From Pseudomonas sp. PDM05 (GTDB taxonomy: Bacteria; Pseudomonadota; Gammaproteobacteria; Pseudomonadales; Pseudomonadaceae): DNA of 64,000 nucleotides. The position numbers and the translations under genes are program-made. The notes beneath the pieces are model-generated. The model saw only the letters and a list, made by a program, of their open reading frames with translations. It did not search any database and was not told the origin of the DNA. The stretch lies in assembly GCF_014851685.1 (NCBI RefSeq), contig NZ_JACVAC010000019.1, forward strand, positions 20,352 to 84,351. Reading direction: 5' to 3'. Position 1 is the first letter of the stretch, and each line of letters starts with the position of its first letter. Shown here piece by piece: positions 25,538-33,781 of the stretch.

Positions 25538-27036
25538 CCGCTGCGGCCCTGCGCTTTGACGGCATCGGCAAGACCTTTCCCGGGGTCAAGGCGCTGGATG
25601 GCATCAGCTTTACCGCCCACCCGGGGCAGGTGCACGCCCTGATGGGCGAGAACGGTGCGGGCAAGTCGACGCTGCTGAAAATCCTTGGCGGCGCCTACAT
25701 TCCCAACAGCGGCTCGCTGCACATCGGCGCGCAGACCATGGCCTTCAAATGCGCCGCCGACAGCATCGCCAACGGCGTGGCGGTGATCCACCAGGAGCTG
25801 CACCTGGTGCCGGAAATGACCGTCGCCGAAAACCTGTTCCTCGGGCATTTGCCGTCGCGGTTCGGCGTGGTCAATCGGGGCTTGCTGCGCCAGCAGGCCC
25901 TCGCTTGCCTCAAGGGCCTGGCGGATGAAATCGACCCGGCCGAAAAGCTCGGCCGGCTGTCCCTGGGCCAGCGCCAACTGGTGGAAATCGCCAAGGCGCT
26001 GTCCCGTGGCGCCCATGTGATCGCGTTTGACGAGCCCACCAGCAGCCTGTCGGCGCGGGAGATCGACCGCTTGATGGCGATCATCACGCGTCTGCGCGAC
26101 GAGGGCAAAGTGGTGCTCTACGTGTCGCACCGCATGGAAGAAGTGTTCCGCATCTGCAACGCGGTGACGGTGTTCAAGGACGGCCGCTTCGTGCGCACCT
26201 TCGATGACATGAGCGCGCTGACCCATGACCAGTTGGTGACGTGCATGGTCGGGCGCGACATCCAGGACATCTACGATTACCGCCCGCGTGACCACGGCGA
26301 AGTGGCGTTGAAGGCCGACGGTTTACAAGGCCCCGGCTTGCGTGAACCGATCAGCTTTGACGTGCGCAAAGGCGAGATTCTCGGCCTGTTCGGCCTGGTC
26401 GGGGCAGGGCGCACCGAACTGTTGCGTCTGCTCAGCGGTTTAGAGCGCACCAGCGCCGGTCGCCTGGAACTGTGCGGCGCGCCGCTGCAACTGCGCTCAC
26501 CGCGCGATGCCATCGCCGCCGGGGTGCTGCTGTGCCCCGAAGACCGCAAAAAGGAAGGCATCATCCCGCTGTCCAGCGTCGCCGAGAACATCAACATCAG
26601 CGCCCGTGGCGCCCATTCGGCGTTCGGCTGGTTGTTGCGTGACGGCTGGGAAAAGGGCAACGCCGAGCACCAGATCAAGGCGATGAAGGTCAAGACGCCG
26701 AATGCCGAGCAGAAGATCATGTACCTCTCCGGCGGCAACCAGCAGAAGGCCATTCTCGGCCGCTGGCTGTCGATGCCGATGAAGGTGCTGCTGCTCGACG
26801 AACCCACCCGCGGTATCGATATCGGCGCCAAGGCCGAGATCTACCAGATCATCCATAACCTCGCAGCCCAGGGCATTGCGGTGATCGTAGTGTCCAGCGA
26901 CCTGATGGAAGTGATGGGCATCAGCGACCGCATCCTGGTGCTGTGCGAAGGCGCGCTGCGCGGCGAACAAACCCGCGCGCACGCCACTGAATCCAACCTG
27001 CTGCAACTGGCCCTGCCGCGCAGCCTGGCGAACTGA
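25534..27036 (+). CDS. araG: Arabinose ABC transporter ATP-binding protein
   Basis: A 500-residue double ATPase of the sugar CUT2 class. The first half has Walker A GENGAGKST (~39-47), the signature LSLGQRQLVEI and Walker B VIAFDEPTS. The second half has the usual degenerate Walker A (GLVGAGRTELL), signature LSGGNQQKAIL and VLLLDEPTRGID. It powers import of the sugar delivered by AraF. It starts inside the araF stop codon (ATGA), ensuring coupled translation. Confidence 0.95.
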   Translation: MTAAALRFDGIGKTFPGVKALDGISFTAHPGQVHALMGENGAGKSTLLKILGGAYIPNSGSLHIGAQTMAFKCAADSIANGVAVIHQELHLVPEMTVAENLFLGHLPSRFGVVNRGLLRQQALACLKGLADEIDPAEKLGRLSLGQRQLVEIAKALSRGAHVIAFDEPTSSLSAREIDRLMAIITRLRDEGKVVLYVSHRMEEVFRICNAVTVFKDGRFVRTFDDMSALTHDQLVTCMVGRDIQDIYDYRPRDHGEVALKADGLQGPGLREPISFDVRKGEILGLFGLVGAGRTELLRLLSGLERTSAGRLELCGAPLQLRSPRDAIAAGVLLCPEDRKKEGIIPLSSVAENINISARGAHSAFGWLLRDGWEKGNAEHQIKAMKVKTPNAEQKIMYLSGGNQQKAILGRWLSMPMKVLLLDEPTRGIDIGAKAEIYQIIHNLAAQGIAVIVVSSDLMEVMGISDRILVLCEGALRGEQTRAHATESNLLQLALPRSLAN

Positions 27037-27045
27037 GAGAGAACC

Positions 27046-28014
27046 ATGACCACTCAACACAACGCGCTGCCCACGGCACGCAAACCCCTGGATGTGCGCG
27101 CACTGCTCGACAACTGGGCGATGCTGCTGGCGGCGGTGAGCATCTTTTTGCTGTGCGCCTTGCTTATCGACAACTTCCTTTCACCGCTGAACATGCGCGG
27201 CCTGGGCCTGGCGATTTCCACGGTGGGCATCGCCGCCTGCACCATGTTGTTCTGCCTGGCGTCGGGGCACTTCGACCTGTCGGTGGGCTCGGTGATTGCC
27301 TGTGCCGGGGTGGTCGCGGCCATCGTGATGCGCGATACCGACAGCGTGTTGCTCGGCATCGGCGCGGCATTGCTGATGGGCCTGGTCGTCGGGCTGATCA
27401 ACGGCATCGTCATCGCCAAGTTGCGGGTCAACGCGCTGATCACCACCTTGGCGACCATGCAGATCGTGCGCGGCCTGGCCTACATCTTTGCCAACGGCAA
27501 GGCGGTGGGCGTGTCCCAGGAACAGTTCTTCGTCTTCGGCAACGGCCAGTTGCTGGGCGTGCCAGTGCCGATCCTGATCACCATCCTGTGCTTCCTGTTC
27601 TTCGGCTGGCTGCTCAACTACACCACCTACGGGCGCAACACCATGGCCATTGGCGGCAACCCGGAGGCCGCGCTGCTGGCCGGGGTGAACGTGGATCGCA
27701 CCAAGATCCTCATCTTCGCCGTGCACGGCCTGATCGGCGCGCTGGCCGGGGTGATCCTGGCGTCACGCATGACCTCTGGCCAGCCGATGATTGGCCAGGG
27801 CTTCGAGCTGACCGTGATCTCGGCCTGCGTGCTGGGCGGGGTGTCGTTGAGTGGTGGGGTGGGCATGATCCGTCACGTGATCGCCGGGGTGTTGATCCTG
27901 GCGATCATCGAGAATGCGATGAACCTGAAGAACATCGACACGTTCTACCAGTACGTCATCCGTGGCTCGATCCTGTTGCTGGCAGTCGTCATCGACCGCA
28001 TGAAACAACGCTGA
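27046..28014 (+). CDS. araH: Arabinose ABC transporter permease
   Basis: A 322-residue inner-membrane permease with about ten hydrophobic segments and the CUT2 landmarks FDLSVGSVIACAGVVAA, GLINGIVIAKLRVNALITTLATM and YGRNTMAIGGNPEAALLAGVNV. It forms the channel of AraFGH. The gene follows araG by nine bases and is the last gene of this unit; a REP pair lies 25 bp after its stop. Confidence 0.95.
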   Translation: MTTQHNALPTARKPLDVRALLDNWAMLLAAVSIFLLCALLIDNFLSPLNMRGLGLAISTVGIAACTMLFCLASGHFDLSVGSVIACAGVVAAIVMRDTDSVLLGIGAALLMGLVVGLINGIVIAKLRVNALITTLATMQIVRGLAYIFANGKAVGVSQEQFFVFGNGQLLGVPVPILITILCFLFFGWLLNYTTYGRNTMAIGGNPEAALLAGVNVDRTKILIFAVHGLIGALAGVILASRMTSGQPMIGQGFELTVISACVLGGVSLSGGVGMIRHVIAGVLILAIIENAMNLKNIDTFYQYVIRGSILLLAVVIDRMKQR

Positions 28015-28039
28015 CTCCAAGCCATGTGAGGAACCAAAT

Positions 28040-28126
28040 GTGGGAGCGGGCTTGCTCGCGAATGCGGTGTATCAGATTCAAATGTGTTGACTGACACACC
28101 GCATTCGCGAGCAAGCCCGCTCCCAC
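28040..28126. repeat. REP pair (family A, GTGGGAGCGGGCTTGCTCGCG type)
   Basis: Two inverted copies of the unit, with GCGAATGCGGTGT inner arms, lie between the convergent araH and mutarotase genes. Confidence 0.9.
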
Positions 28127-28130
28127 AGTT

Positions 28131-29279
28131 TTAGTCCGCGGTGAATCTGAAAATGGTGTTCTGGGTGTAGGTCTGGCCTGGGTTCAGGCGGGTGGATGCA
28201 AAGTTCGGCTGGTTGGGCGCATCCGGAAAATGCTGGGTCTCCAACGTAAACCCACTCCAATGCAGATACGTTTTGCCGGCTTTACCCTTCACCGAACCAT
28301 CGAGGAAGTTGCTGGTATAAAACTGCACCCCAGGCTCCGTGGTAAACAGCTGCAAGCGCCGTCCCGACTCAGGATCACGCACTTCGGCCGCCAGTTTTTT
28401 CACGTCGCCCTTGCTATCCAGCGCCCAGTTGAAATCAAACCCACCGCTCTTGGGCTCGGCAAACTTGAGCTGCGGATGATCGTCCTTGATGTGCTGCCCA
28501 ATTGGCGTCGGCGTGAGGAAGTCCATCGGCGTGCCCTTGACGGGCGCCAGTTCGCCTGTCGGGATCAGGGTGGCATTGACCGGCGTGTAATGGCTGGCGT
28601 GCAGGGTGGCGACCTGCTTGAGAATGTCGCCATTACCTGCGCCTGCCAGGTTGAAGTAGCTGTGGTTGGTCAGGTTGAGCACCGTGGGTTTGTCGGTGGT
28701 GGCCTTGTAGTCGATGTGCAGTTCGTTGTTGTCGTTGAGGCGGTAGGTGACTTCGGTCTTGAGGTTGCCGGGGAAGCCCATCTCGCCGTCCTTGGACAGG
28801 TAGGTGAGGGTCACGCCCACCGAGTCCTTGGCCTTGATTGGCGTGGCGGTCCACACATGTTTGTCAAAGCCCTGGGCGCCGCCGTGCAACGCATTGGGGC
28901 CGTCGTTGAGCGGTACTTGGTAGCGCTTGCCGTCGAGTTCAAACGCGCCGCCGGCCAGGCGATTGCCAAAGCGCCCGATGGTCGCGCCAAAAAACGCCGT
29001 GCCGGCCTGGTAGCCCTGCACATCGTCGAAGCCGAGCACCACGTCTTCGACCTTGCCGTGTTTGTCCGGCACCTTGAGCGCCTGCAACACGCCGCCGTAG
29101 GTGATCACCGTGGCTTGCATGCCATGGCTGTTACGCAGGATGTACTGTTCGACGGCGGTGCCGTCGTTGGTTTTACCGAAGGGTTTGTGCTCGCTGCTCA
29201 GGCCTGCCGCCTGAGTGCCGCCACTGGCGATCAGCATGGACATGGCCAGGCCCGAGAGCAGGTATCGAGGGTGCTTCAT
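28131..29279 (-). CDS. Periplasmic aldose 1-epimerase (mutarotase)
   Basis: A 382-residue GalM-family enzyme that interconverts alpha and beta anomers of aldoses. A signal peptide (residues ~1-24, cut after TQA) shows export, so it presents the right anomer to the binding protein or to periplasmic enzymes. Catalytic features are NRLAGGAF, the first His in NALHGG (~115), NHSYFNL with the second His (~195) and Glu in TTEPGVQFYTSNFLDG (~305). A perfect CA motif lies before its GGAAG ribosome site, and a GntR-type operator lies 33 bp upstream of its start. Confidence 0.93.
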   Translation of the reverse strand: MKHPRYLLSGLAMSMLIASGGTQAAGLSSEHKPFGKTNDGTAVEQYILRNSHGMQATVITYGGVLQALKVPDKHGKVEDVVLGFDDVQGYQAGTAFFGATIGRFGNRLAGGAFELDGKRYQVPLNDGPNALHGGAQGFDKHVWTATPIKAKDSVGVTLTYLSKDGEMGFPGNLKTEVTYRLNDNNELHIDYKATTDKPTVLNLTNHSYFNLAGAGNGDILKQVATLHASHYTPVNATLIPTGELAPVKGTPMDFLTPTPIGQHIKDDHPQLKFAEPKSGGFDFNWALDSKGDVKKLAAEVRDPESGRRLQLFTTEPGVQFYTSNFLDGSVKGKAGKTYLHWSGFTLETQHFPDAPNQPNFASTRLNPGQTYTQNTIFRFTAD

Positions 29280-29293
29280 GGTCGAACTTCCTT

Positions 29294-29301
29294 TTGTTGT
29301 T
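29294..29301 (-). promoter_or_regulatory. CA motif before the mutarotase gene
   Basis: On the minus strand the sequence reads AACAACAA just before the AAGGAAG ribosome site. Confidence 0.5.
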
Positions 29302-29311
29302 TTGAGTGGAA

Positions 29312-29322
29312 TAGTTCTACTA
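29312..29322. promoter_or_regulatory. FadR-type GntR operator, site 3
   Basis: TAGTTCTACTA fits TNGTNNNACNA and shares nine of eleven bases with site 2 near 19.5 kb. It lies between the divergent mutarotase and SDR genes, linking them to the same regulator. Confidence 0.6.
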
Positions 29323-29416
29323 ATGTGCGATATTTTGTCTGTTGGACAGCGAATTTATAGCCTTTAAACAGGTTTTTGCAAAATAAAATAAGACTAATTA
29401 GACGAGGCAGCATTTT

Positions 29417-30184
29417 ATGACCACCACACACGCCGTTTACCCCGACCTAGAAGGCAAGACCGTGCTGATTTCCGGCGGCGCCTCGGGCATTGGTGAATTC
29501 ATGGTGCGCGCGTTTGCCGCCCAGGGTGCCAAGGTCGGCTTTGTGGACCGCGCCCAAAGCCAGGGCGAACGCCTGGCGGCGTTGTTGAGCTCACGGGGGC
29601 ATACGGTGGAATTCGTGCAGTGCGACATCACTGACGAGATCGCCTACAAGGCCGCCATCGCGCGTTTCGAACACTCCCTGGGGCCGATCACCGTGCTGGT
29701 GAACAATGCCGCCAATGACGTGCGTCACACCCTGGAAGAGGTCGACTCGGACACTTTCGACCGGCTCATCTCGGTGAACCTCAAGCACGCCTTCTTCGCC
29801 GCCAAGGCCGTAGTGCCGATGATGAAAGGCGCGGGCGGCGGGGCGATCATCAACCTCGGTTCGGTCGGCTGGATGATGGCCTCGGCCGGCTACCCCGTGT
29901 ACGCCGCCAGCAAGGCTGCCGCCCACGGCATGACCCGTGCGTTGGCGCGAGAGCTGGGGCCGAGCCGGATCCGCGTGAACACCTTGGTGCCGGGTTGGGT
30001 GATGACCGAGAAACAACTGGCGATGTGGGTCGACGACGCGGCGAAGGAATTGATCAGCCGCAGCCAGTGCCTGCCGGGCAGTGTGTTGCCGGAACATATC
30101 GCCGACATGGCGTTGTTTCTGGCCTCGGATGCCTCGGCGATGTGTTCGGCGCAGAACTTTATCGTGGATGGTGGGTGGGTCTGA
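29417..30184 (+). CDS. SDR-family aldose (L-arabinose/D-galactose type) 1-dehydrogenase
   Basis: A 255-residue short-chain dehydrogenase. The Rossmann motif GGASGIG (19-25), NNAAND (~96-101), and the catalytic S149, Y162 and K166 are all present. In this setting it would oxidise the imported pentose to its 1,4- or 1,5-lactone with NAD(P), the entry step before the SMP-30 lactonase. Similar SDR proteins act on D-xylose, L-fucose and D-galactose, so the substrate range may be broad. It is divergent from the mutarotase, with a shared GntR-type operator. A REP pair follows. Confidence 0.85.
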   Translation: MTTTHAVYPDLEGKTVLISGGASGIGEFMVRAFAAQGAKVGFVDRAQSQGERLAALLSSRGHTVEFVQCDITDEIAYKAAIARFEHSLGPITVLVNNAANDVRHTLEEVDSDTFDRLISVNLKHAFFAAKAVVPMMKGAGGGAIINLGSVGWMMASAGYPVYAASKAAAHGMTRALARELGPSRIRVNTLVPGWVMTEKQLAMWVDDAAKELISRSQCLPGSVLPEHIADMALFLASDASAMCSAQNFIVDGGWV

Positions 30185-30215
30185 TCCTCAATCTTCCAGT
30201 CAACAAAGCACTCAT

Positions 30216-30303
30216 GTGGGAGCGGGCTTGCTCGCGAAGGCGGTGTACCAGTCGGTAAATCCAGTAACTGACACTCCCCCTTCGCGAGCAAGCCCGCTCC
30301 CAC
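30216..30303. repeat. REP pair (family A)
   Basis: Inverted GTGGGAGCGGGCTTGCTCGCG units lie between the SDR gene and the convergent glutathione transferase gene. Confidence 0.9.
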
Positions 30304-30336
30304 ACAAACTCACTCCTACAGGTGGATAGGGGGTGT

Positions 30337-30933
30337 TTATTCGATGGGGTATTTCTTGAAGGCAGGGTGTTGCTCCAGTCGCTCGGCCAGGCGTTTCAGG
30401 TTGGGGAATGCCTGGGCATCGACCACCGACGCCACGGTGTACTGGCTGAACGACCACGCCACCGCAGCCGTAAGGCTGGCCTGGTTCAGCACGTCACTGT
30501 CGGCCACGTGCTTGTCCAGCAACGAATACGCCGCGAGCAATTGCCCCGTGACCCGCTCCAGCCATGGCGCGTGCAACTTCTCGGCGGGGCGCAGGTTGTG
30601 TTCATAGACGATCTGCACGCTCTTCTCGCAGGCGGCCAGCGCCAGGCCCAGCACTTGCAAGTCATGGGCGCGTGCCTTTGGGGCCAGGGGCAGCAGCTTT
30701 TTGTCGGCCGGGGCCAGGTTTTCCAGGTAATCCAGGATCAGGCTGGAATCCATCAACACCGTGCCATCGTCCAGCACCAAGGTAGGGGCCTTGACCACCG
30801 GGTTGATCTGGGAGAATTCGTTGAAGGTGCTGAACACCGACAGCGATTGATGCTCGAATGCCACCCCATACAGCTCCAGGGAAATGGCCACGCGGCGTAC
30901 GTACGGCGAGTCCAGCATGCCGATCAATTTCAT
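30337..30933 (-). CDS. Glutathione S-transferase family protein
   Basis: A 198-residue cytosolic GST: thioredoxin-fold N-terminus (MKLIGMLDSPYVRRVAISL, then VKAPTLVLDDGTVLMDSSLILDYLE with the glutathione-binding cis-Pro and Asp-Ser) and a helical C-terminal domain from ~85. GGAGG stands directly before ATG 30933. It faces a second GST gene across a 132-bp divergent promoter region, which suggests a shared detoxification role. Substrate unknown. Confidence 0.88.
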   Translation of the reverse strand: MKLIGMLDSPYVRRVAISLELYGVAFEHQSLSVFSTFNEFSQINPVVKAPTLVLDDGTVLMDSSLILDYLENLAPADKKLLPLAPKARAHDLQVLGLALAACEKSVQIVYEHNLRPAEKLHAPWLERVTGQLLAAYSLLDKHVADSDVLNQASLTAAVAWSFSQYTVASVVDAQAFPNLKRLAERLEQHPAFKKYPIE

Positions 30934-31065
30934 GAAGCCTCCATTGCTCACTACGTCATTGGCCCAAGAGAGTAAGGGCAGGTGATAGGCCTGCGCAATA
31001 TCTGACGTCAATGGGTAAGATGGCCTACGAATTCGTTGATCGTAAACGCCTATGGAGCAGTCAGC

Positions 31066-31899
31066 ATGACCGACTACGTACCCCCGAAAGTATGGACCTG
31101 GGACACCGAAAACGGCGGCACCTTCGCCAGCATCAACCGGCCCATCGCCGGTGCTACCCATGAGAAACAACTGCCGGTGGGCAAACACCCGTTGCAGTTG
31201 TATTCCCTGGCCACGCCCAACGGGCAGAAGGTCACGATCCTGCTCGAAGAGCTGCTAGCCCTGGGGCACAGCGGTGCGGAATACGACGCCTGGCTGATCA
31301 AGATCGGTGACGGCGACCAGTTCGGCAGCGGGTTTGTCGGCCTCAACCCGAACTCCAAGATCCCGGCCTTGCAGGACCGCAGCGGCGCCACGCCGATTCG
31401 CGTGTTCGAGTCTGGCGCGATCCTGCAATACCTGGCCGAGAAGTTCGGTGCGTTCTTCCCCACTGAACCGGCGGCCCGGGCGGAGTGCCTGTCGTGGTTG
31501 TTCTGGCAGATGGGCAGCGCGCCGTACCTGGGCGGTGGTTTCGGGCATTTTTATGCGTATGCGCCGAGCAAGATGGAATACGCGATCAACCGCTTCGCCA
31601 TGGAAACCAAGCGTCAACTCGACGTGCTGGACCAGCGCCTGGCAGTCAGCGAGTACATTGCCGGAGATGAATACACCATCGCCGATATTGCGATCTGGCC
31701 TTGGTACGGTGGTTTGGTCAAAGGCCGTTTGTACGGTGCGGCGGAGTTTTTGTCGGTGCATGAATACAAGCATGTGCAACGCTGGGCCGATGCGATTGAT
31801 GCACGGCCGGCGGTGCAGCGTGGGCGTAGGGTGAACCGGGTTTCCGGTGAGCCGCACGAGCAACTGGCCGAGCGCCATGACGCCAGCGATCTTGATTAA
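31066..31899 (+). CDS. yghU: YghU-type glutathione transferase / disulfide-bond oxidoreductase
   Basis: A 277-residue nu-class GST. It shows the long N-terminal extension of the YghU type (YVPPKVWTW...NRPIAGATHEKQLPVGKHPLQLYSLATPNGQKVTI), the glutathione-binding NPNSKIPAL and FESGAILQYLAEKF, and a helical C-terminal domain with EYTIADIAIWPW. Known members bind two glutathiones, reduce disulfides and have organic peroxidase activity. ATG 31066 is used because GGAG lies nine bases upstream. Confidence 0.9.
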   Translation: MTDYVPPKVWTWDTENGGTFASINRPIAGATHEKQLPVGKHPLQLYSLATPNGQKVTILLEELLALGHSGAEYDAWLIKIGDGDQFGSGFVGLNPNSKIPALQDRSGATPIRVFESGAILQYLAEKFGAFFPTEPAARAECLSWLFWQMGSAPYLGGGFGHFYAYAPSKMEYAINRFAMETKRQLDVLDQRLAVSEYIAGDEYTIADIAIWPWYGGLVKGRLYGAAEFLSVHEYKHVQRWADAIDARPAVQRGRRVNRVSGEPHEQLAERHDASDLD

Positions 31900-31929
31900 C
31901 GCAGTTGTAAAAGGTGGGCGCGGGCTTGT

Positions 31930-32033
31930 GTGGGAGCGGGCTTGCTCGCGAATGCGGTGTATCAGTCGACAAATCCGCTGACTGGCACGCCGTCTTCGCG
32001 AGCAAGCCCGCTCCCACACAAGCCCGCTCCCAC
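31930..32033. repeat. REP pair (family A) with an extra half unit
   Basis: Inverted GTGGGAGCGGGCTTGCTCGCG units are followed by a partial copy (ACACAAGCCCGCTCCCAC) on the right, with a degenerate half on the left. The element separates yghU from the convergent binding-protein gene. Confidence 0.85.
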
Positions 32034-32055
32034 AGTTGGATCTGCACACATCAGT

Positions 32056-32982
32056 CTATTGGTAGCGTTGCTCGTAGATCGCGACCTGTTCGGGCTTGAT
32101 CAGCTCAAACGGCACCCACACCTCTGACTCAATCGCTTCACCCTTGATCATCCTGATCGCCGACTCCACGGCTTTGGCTGCCTGGGCTTTTGGGTCCTGG
32201 AACACTGACGCCGCCAGCAACCCACGCTTCACCGCCGCCAAGCCATCCGGCAAGCCATCGATCCCCACAATCGCCACTTCGCCCTTGGCTTTCCCCGCCT
32301 GCTGCAACGCCATCCCGGCGCCGATCGCCATTTCGTCGTTGTTGGCAACAATCGCATCGAACTGCGTCCCCGCCAGCAGCCAGTTGCTGGTCAGGTCCAT
32401 GCCCTTGTTGCGTTGCCATTCGGCGCTCTGCTGCTCCACCACCTTGATCCCGGGATAGTCCTTGAGCACCTGCCTGGCGCCTTCGGTGCGGTCGTGGGTC
32501 GCGTTCTGGGCGAGGTCGCCCATGATGATCGCCACATTGCCCTTGCCGCCCAGTTTCTCGGCGAGAAAGCGCATCTGCAACTGCCCGGCCTCGATGTCGT
32601 TGGAGGCCACGGTGACCACGCCCTTGGGCAGGCTGCGCTCATCCGGGTGGCGGTTGACGTACACCAGCGGCTTGTGGGCGGCCACGGCGGCGCGGGTCAT
32701 GTTGGCGGTGGCGGAGGTGTCCACCGGCAGCACAATCACTGCGTCGACGTTCTGGTTCAGGAAGCCTTCGACCTGATTGAGCTGGCGCACCACATCACCC
32801 TGGGCGTCTTCGAACTGGATCTGCACGCCCTGTTGCCTGGCGGCCGTTTCCAGGCCGTTGCGCACGTAGGTCATGAAATTGTCGTCGACCCGGGCAATGC
32901 TCACGCCGATGCGGTAATCGGCGAATGACCAGGGGCTGACCAGCAGCAACAGCGAGGCAACAATCAACGAGTAGCGGTTCAT
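32056..32982 (-). CDS. Orphan periplasmic sugar/inositol-type binding protein (MocB-like)
   Basis: A 308-residue type-1 periplasmic binding protein of the ribose/inositol/rhizopine group. Signal peptide ~1-21 (cut after SFA). Ligand-pocket features include SIARVDDNFMTYVRNGLE, ILPVDTSATANMTRAA (~80), YVNRHPDE and ANNDEMAIGAGMALQQAG. No ATPase or permease gene is nearby, so it must share a transporter encoded elsewhere or serve a sensor. It is last in a three-gene unit after a MocA-like dehydrogenase and a TIM-barrel isomerase. A CA motif precedes its ribosome site. The rhizopine/inositol link comes from the gene set. Confidence 0.82.
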   Translation of the reverse strand: MNRYSLIVASLLLLVSPWSFADYRIGVSIARVDDNFMTYVRNGLETAARQQGVQIQFEDAQGDVVRQLNQVEGFLNQNVDAVIVLPVDTSATANMTRAAVAAHKPLVYVNRHPDERSLPKGVVTVASNDIEAGQLQMRFLAEKLGGKGNVAIIMGDLAQNATHDRTEGARQVLKDYPGIKVVEQQSAEWQRNKGMDLTSNWLLAGTQFDAIVANNDEMAIGAGMALQQAGKAKGEVAIVGIDGLPDGLAAVKRGLLAASVFQDPKAQAAKAVESAIRMIKGEAIESEVWVPFELIKPEQVAIYEQRYQ

Positions 32983-32995
32983 AGGGGTGTTCCTT

Positions 32996-33003
32996 TTATT
33001 GTT
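32996..33003 (-). promoter_or_regulatory. CA motif before the binding-protein gene
   Basis: Minus-strand AACAATAA overlaps the stop codon of the upstream isomerase gene and precedes AAGGAA, the ribosome site for 32982. Confidence 0.45.
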
Positions 33004-33781
33004 ATAGGGTGAACGCTTGGCGGAATCGCTCCAGGGCCAGCTCGCTGTCGCCGCTGGCCCAGCCTTCGAGGCCGACCACGCCGCGGTAGCCCATGGCATG
33101 CAAGGCCCTGGCAATCGCAGGGTAGTGGATTTCACCCGTGCCGGGCTCCTTGCGCCCCGGTACGTCGGCGACCTGGATTTCGCCGATCGCGCTGCCGGCG
33201 CGCTGGATCAGTTCGATCAGGTTTCCTTCGCCGATCTGCGCGTGATACAGGTCCAGGTTCAGCTTCAGGTGCGGGCTGCCCACCGCCTCGATCAGCGCCA
33301 GGGTGTCCTCGGCGCGGGCGAACGGCGTGCCGGGGTGGTCGACCGCGGTGTTGAGGTTTTCCAGCAGAAACACGCGGCCGGCGTCTTCGCCCAGGCGGGC
33401 GATTTTTTCCAGGGTCTTGCAGGCGCTCAACCACATGCGCCCGCTGGTGTGGCTGACCGGCTGCACGGGCAGGCCGCCGTCACCCAGGCCGGTACCGTGC
33501 AGGTTCAGGCTCGGGCACTTCAAACGTTCGGCAACGCCAAGGGATTCGCGGGCGCTGTCGAGCAATCGGCGGATGCCGTCGGGGTCGGTGAGGGTGCCGC
33601 TGATGTAGCCGGTCATCGAGGTGAAGTCGGCGCCGGTGGCGGCCAGGGCGCTGATGTCCTTGTCGGTCCAGTTCCAGATCTCGGCACTGAAACCCAGTGC
33701 ATGGATGCGCTTTACGCGCTCGATGAAGGGCAGTTCGAGAAACACCATCTCGGCACTGATCGCCAGTTTGAACGGGCTCAT
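33002..33781 (-). CDS. TIM-barrel sugar isomerase/epimerase (hydroxypyruvate isomerase-like, MocC/IolE/IolI type)
   Basis: A 259-residue AP-endonuclease-2-type TIM barrel. Likely metal ligands are Glu in FLLENLNT (~145), Asp/His in NLDLYHAQIGEG (~176-187), His in EIHYPAIARAL and Glu in GLEGWASG near the C-terminus. Members isomerise or dehydrate keto-inositols and keto acids. It overlaps the MocA-like dehydrogenase gene by 4 bp (ATGA), so it should act on that enzyme's product. The exact reaction is unknown. Confidence 0.82.
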   Translation of the reverse strand: MSPFKLAISAEMVFLELPFIERVKRIHALGFSAEIWNWTDKDISALAATGADFTSMTGYISGTLTDPDGIRRLLDSARESLGVAERLKCPSLNLHGTGLGDGGLPVQPVSHTSGRMWLSACKTLEKIARLGEDAGRVFLLENLNTAVDHPGTPFARAEDTLALIEAVGSPHLKLNLDLYHAQIGEGNLIELIQRAGSAIGEIQVADVPGRKEPGTGEIHYPAIARALHAMGYRGVVGLEGWASGDSELALERFRQAFTL

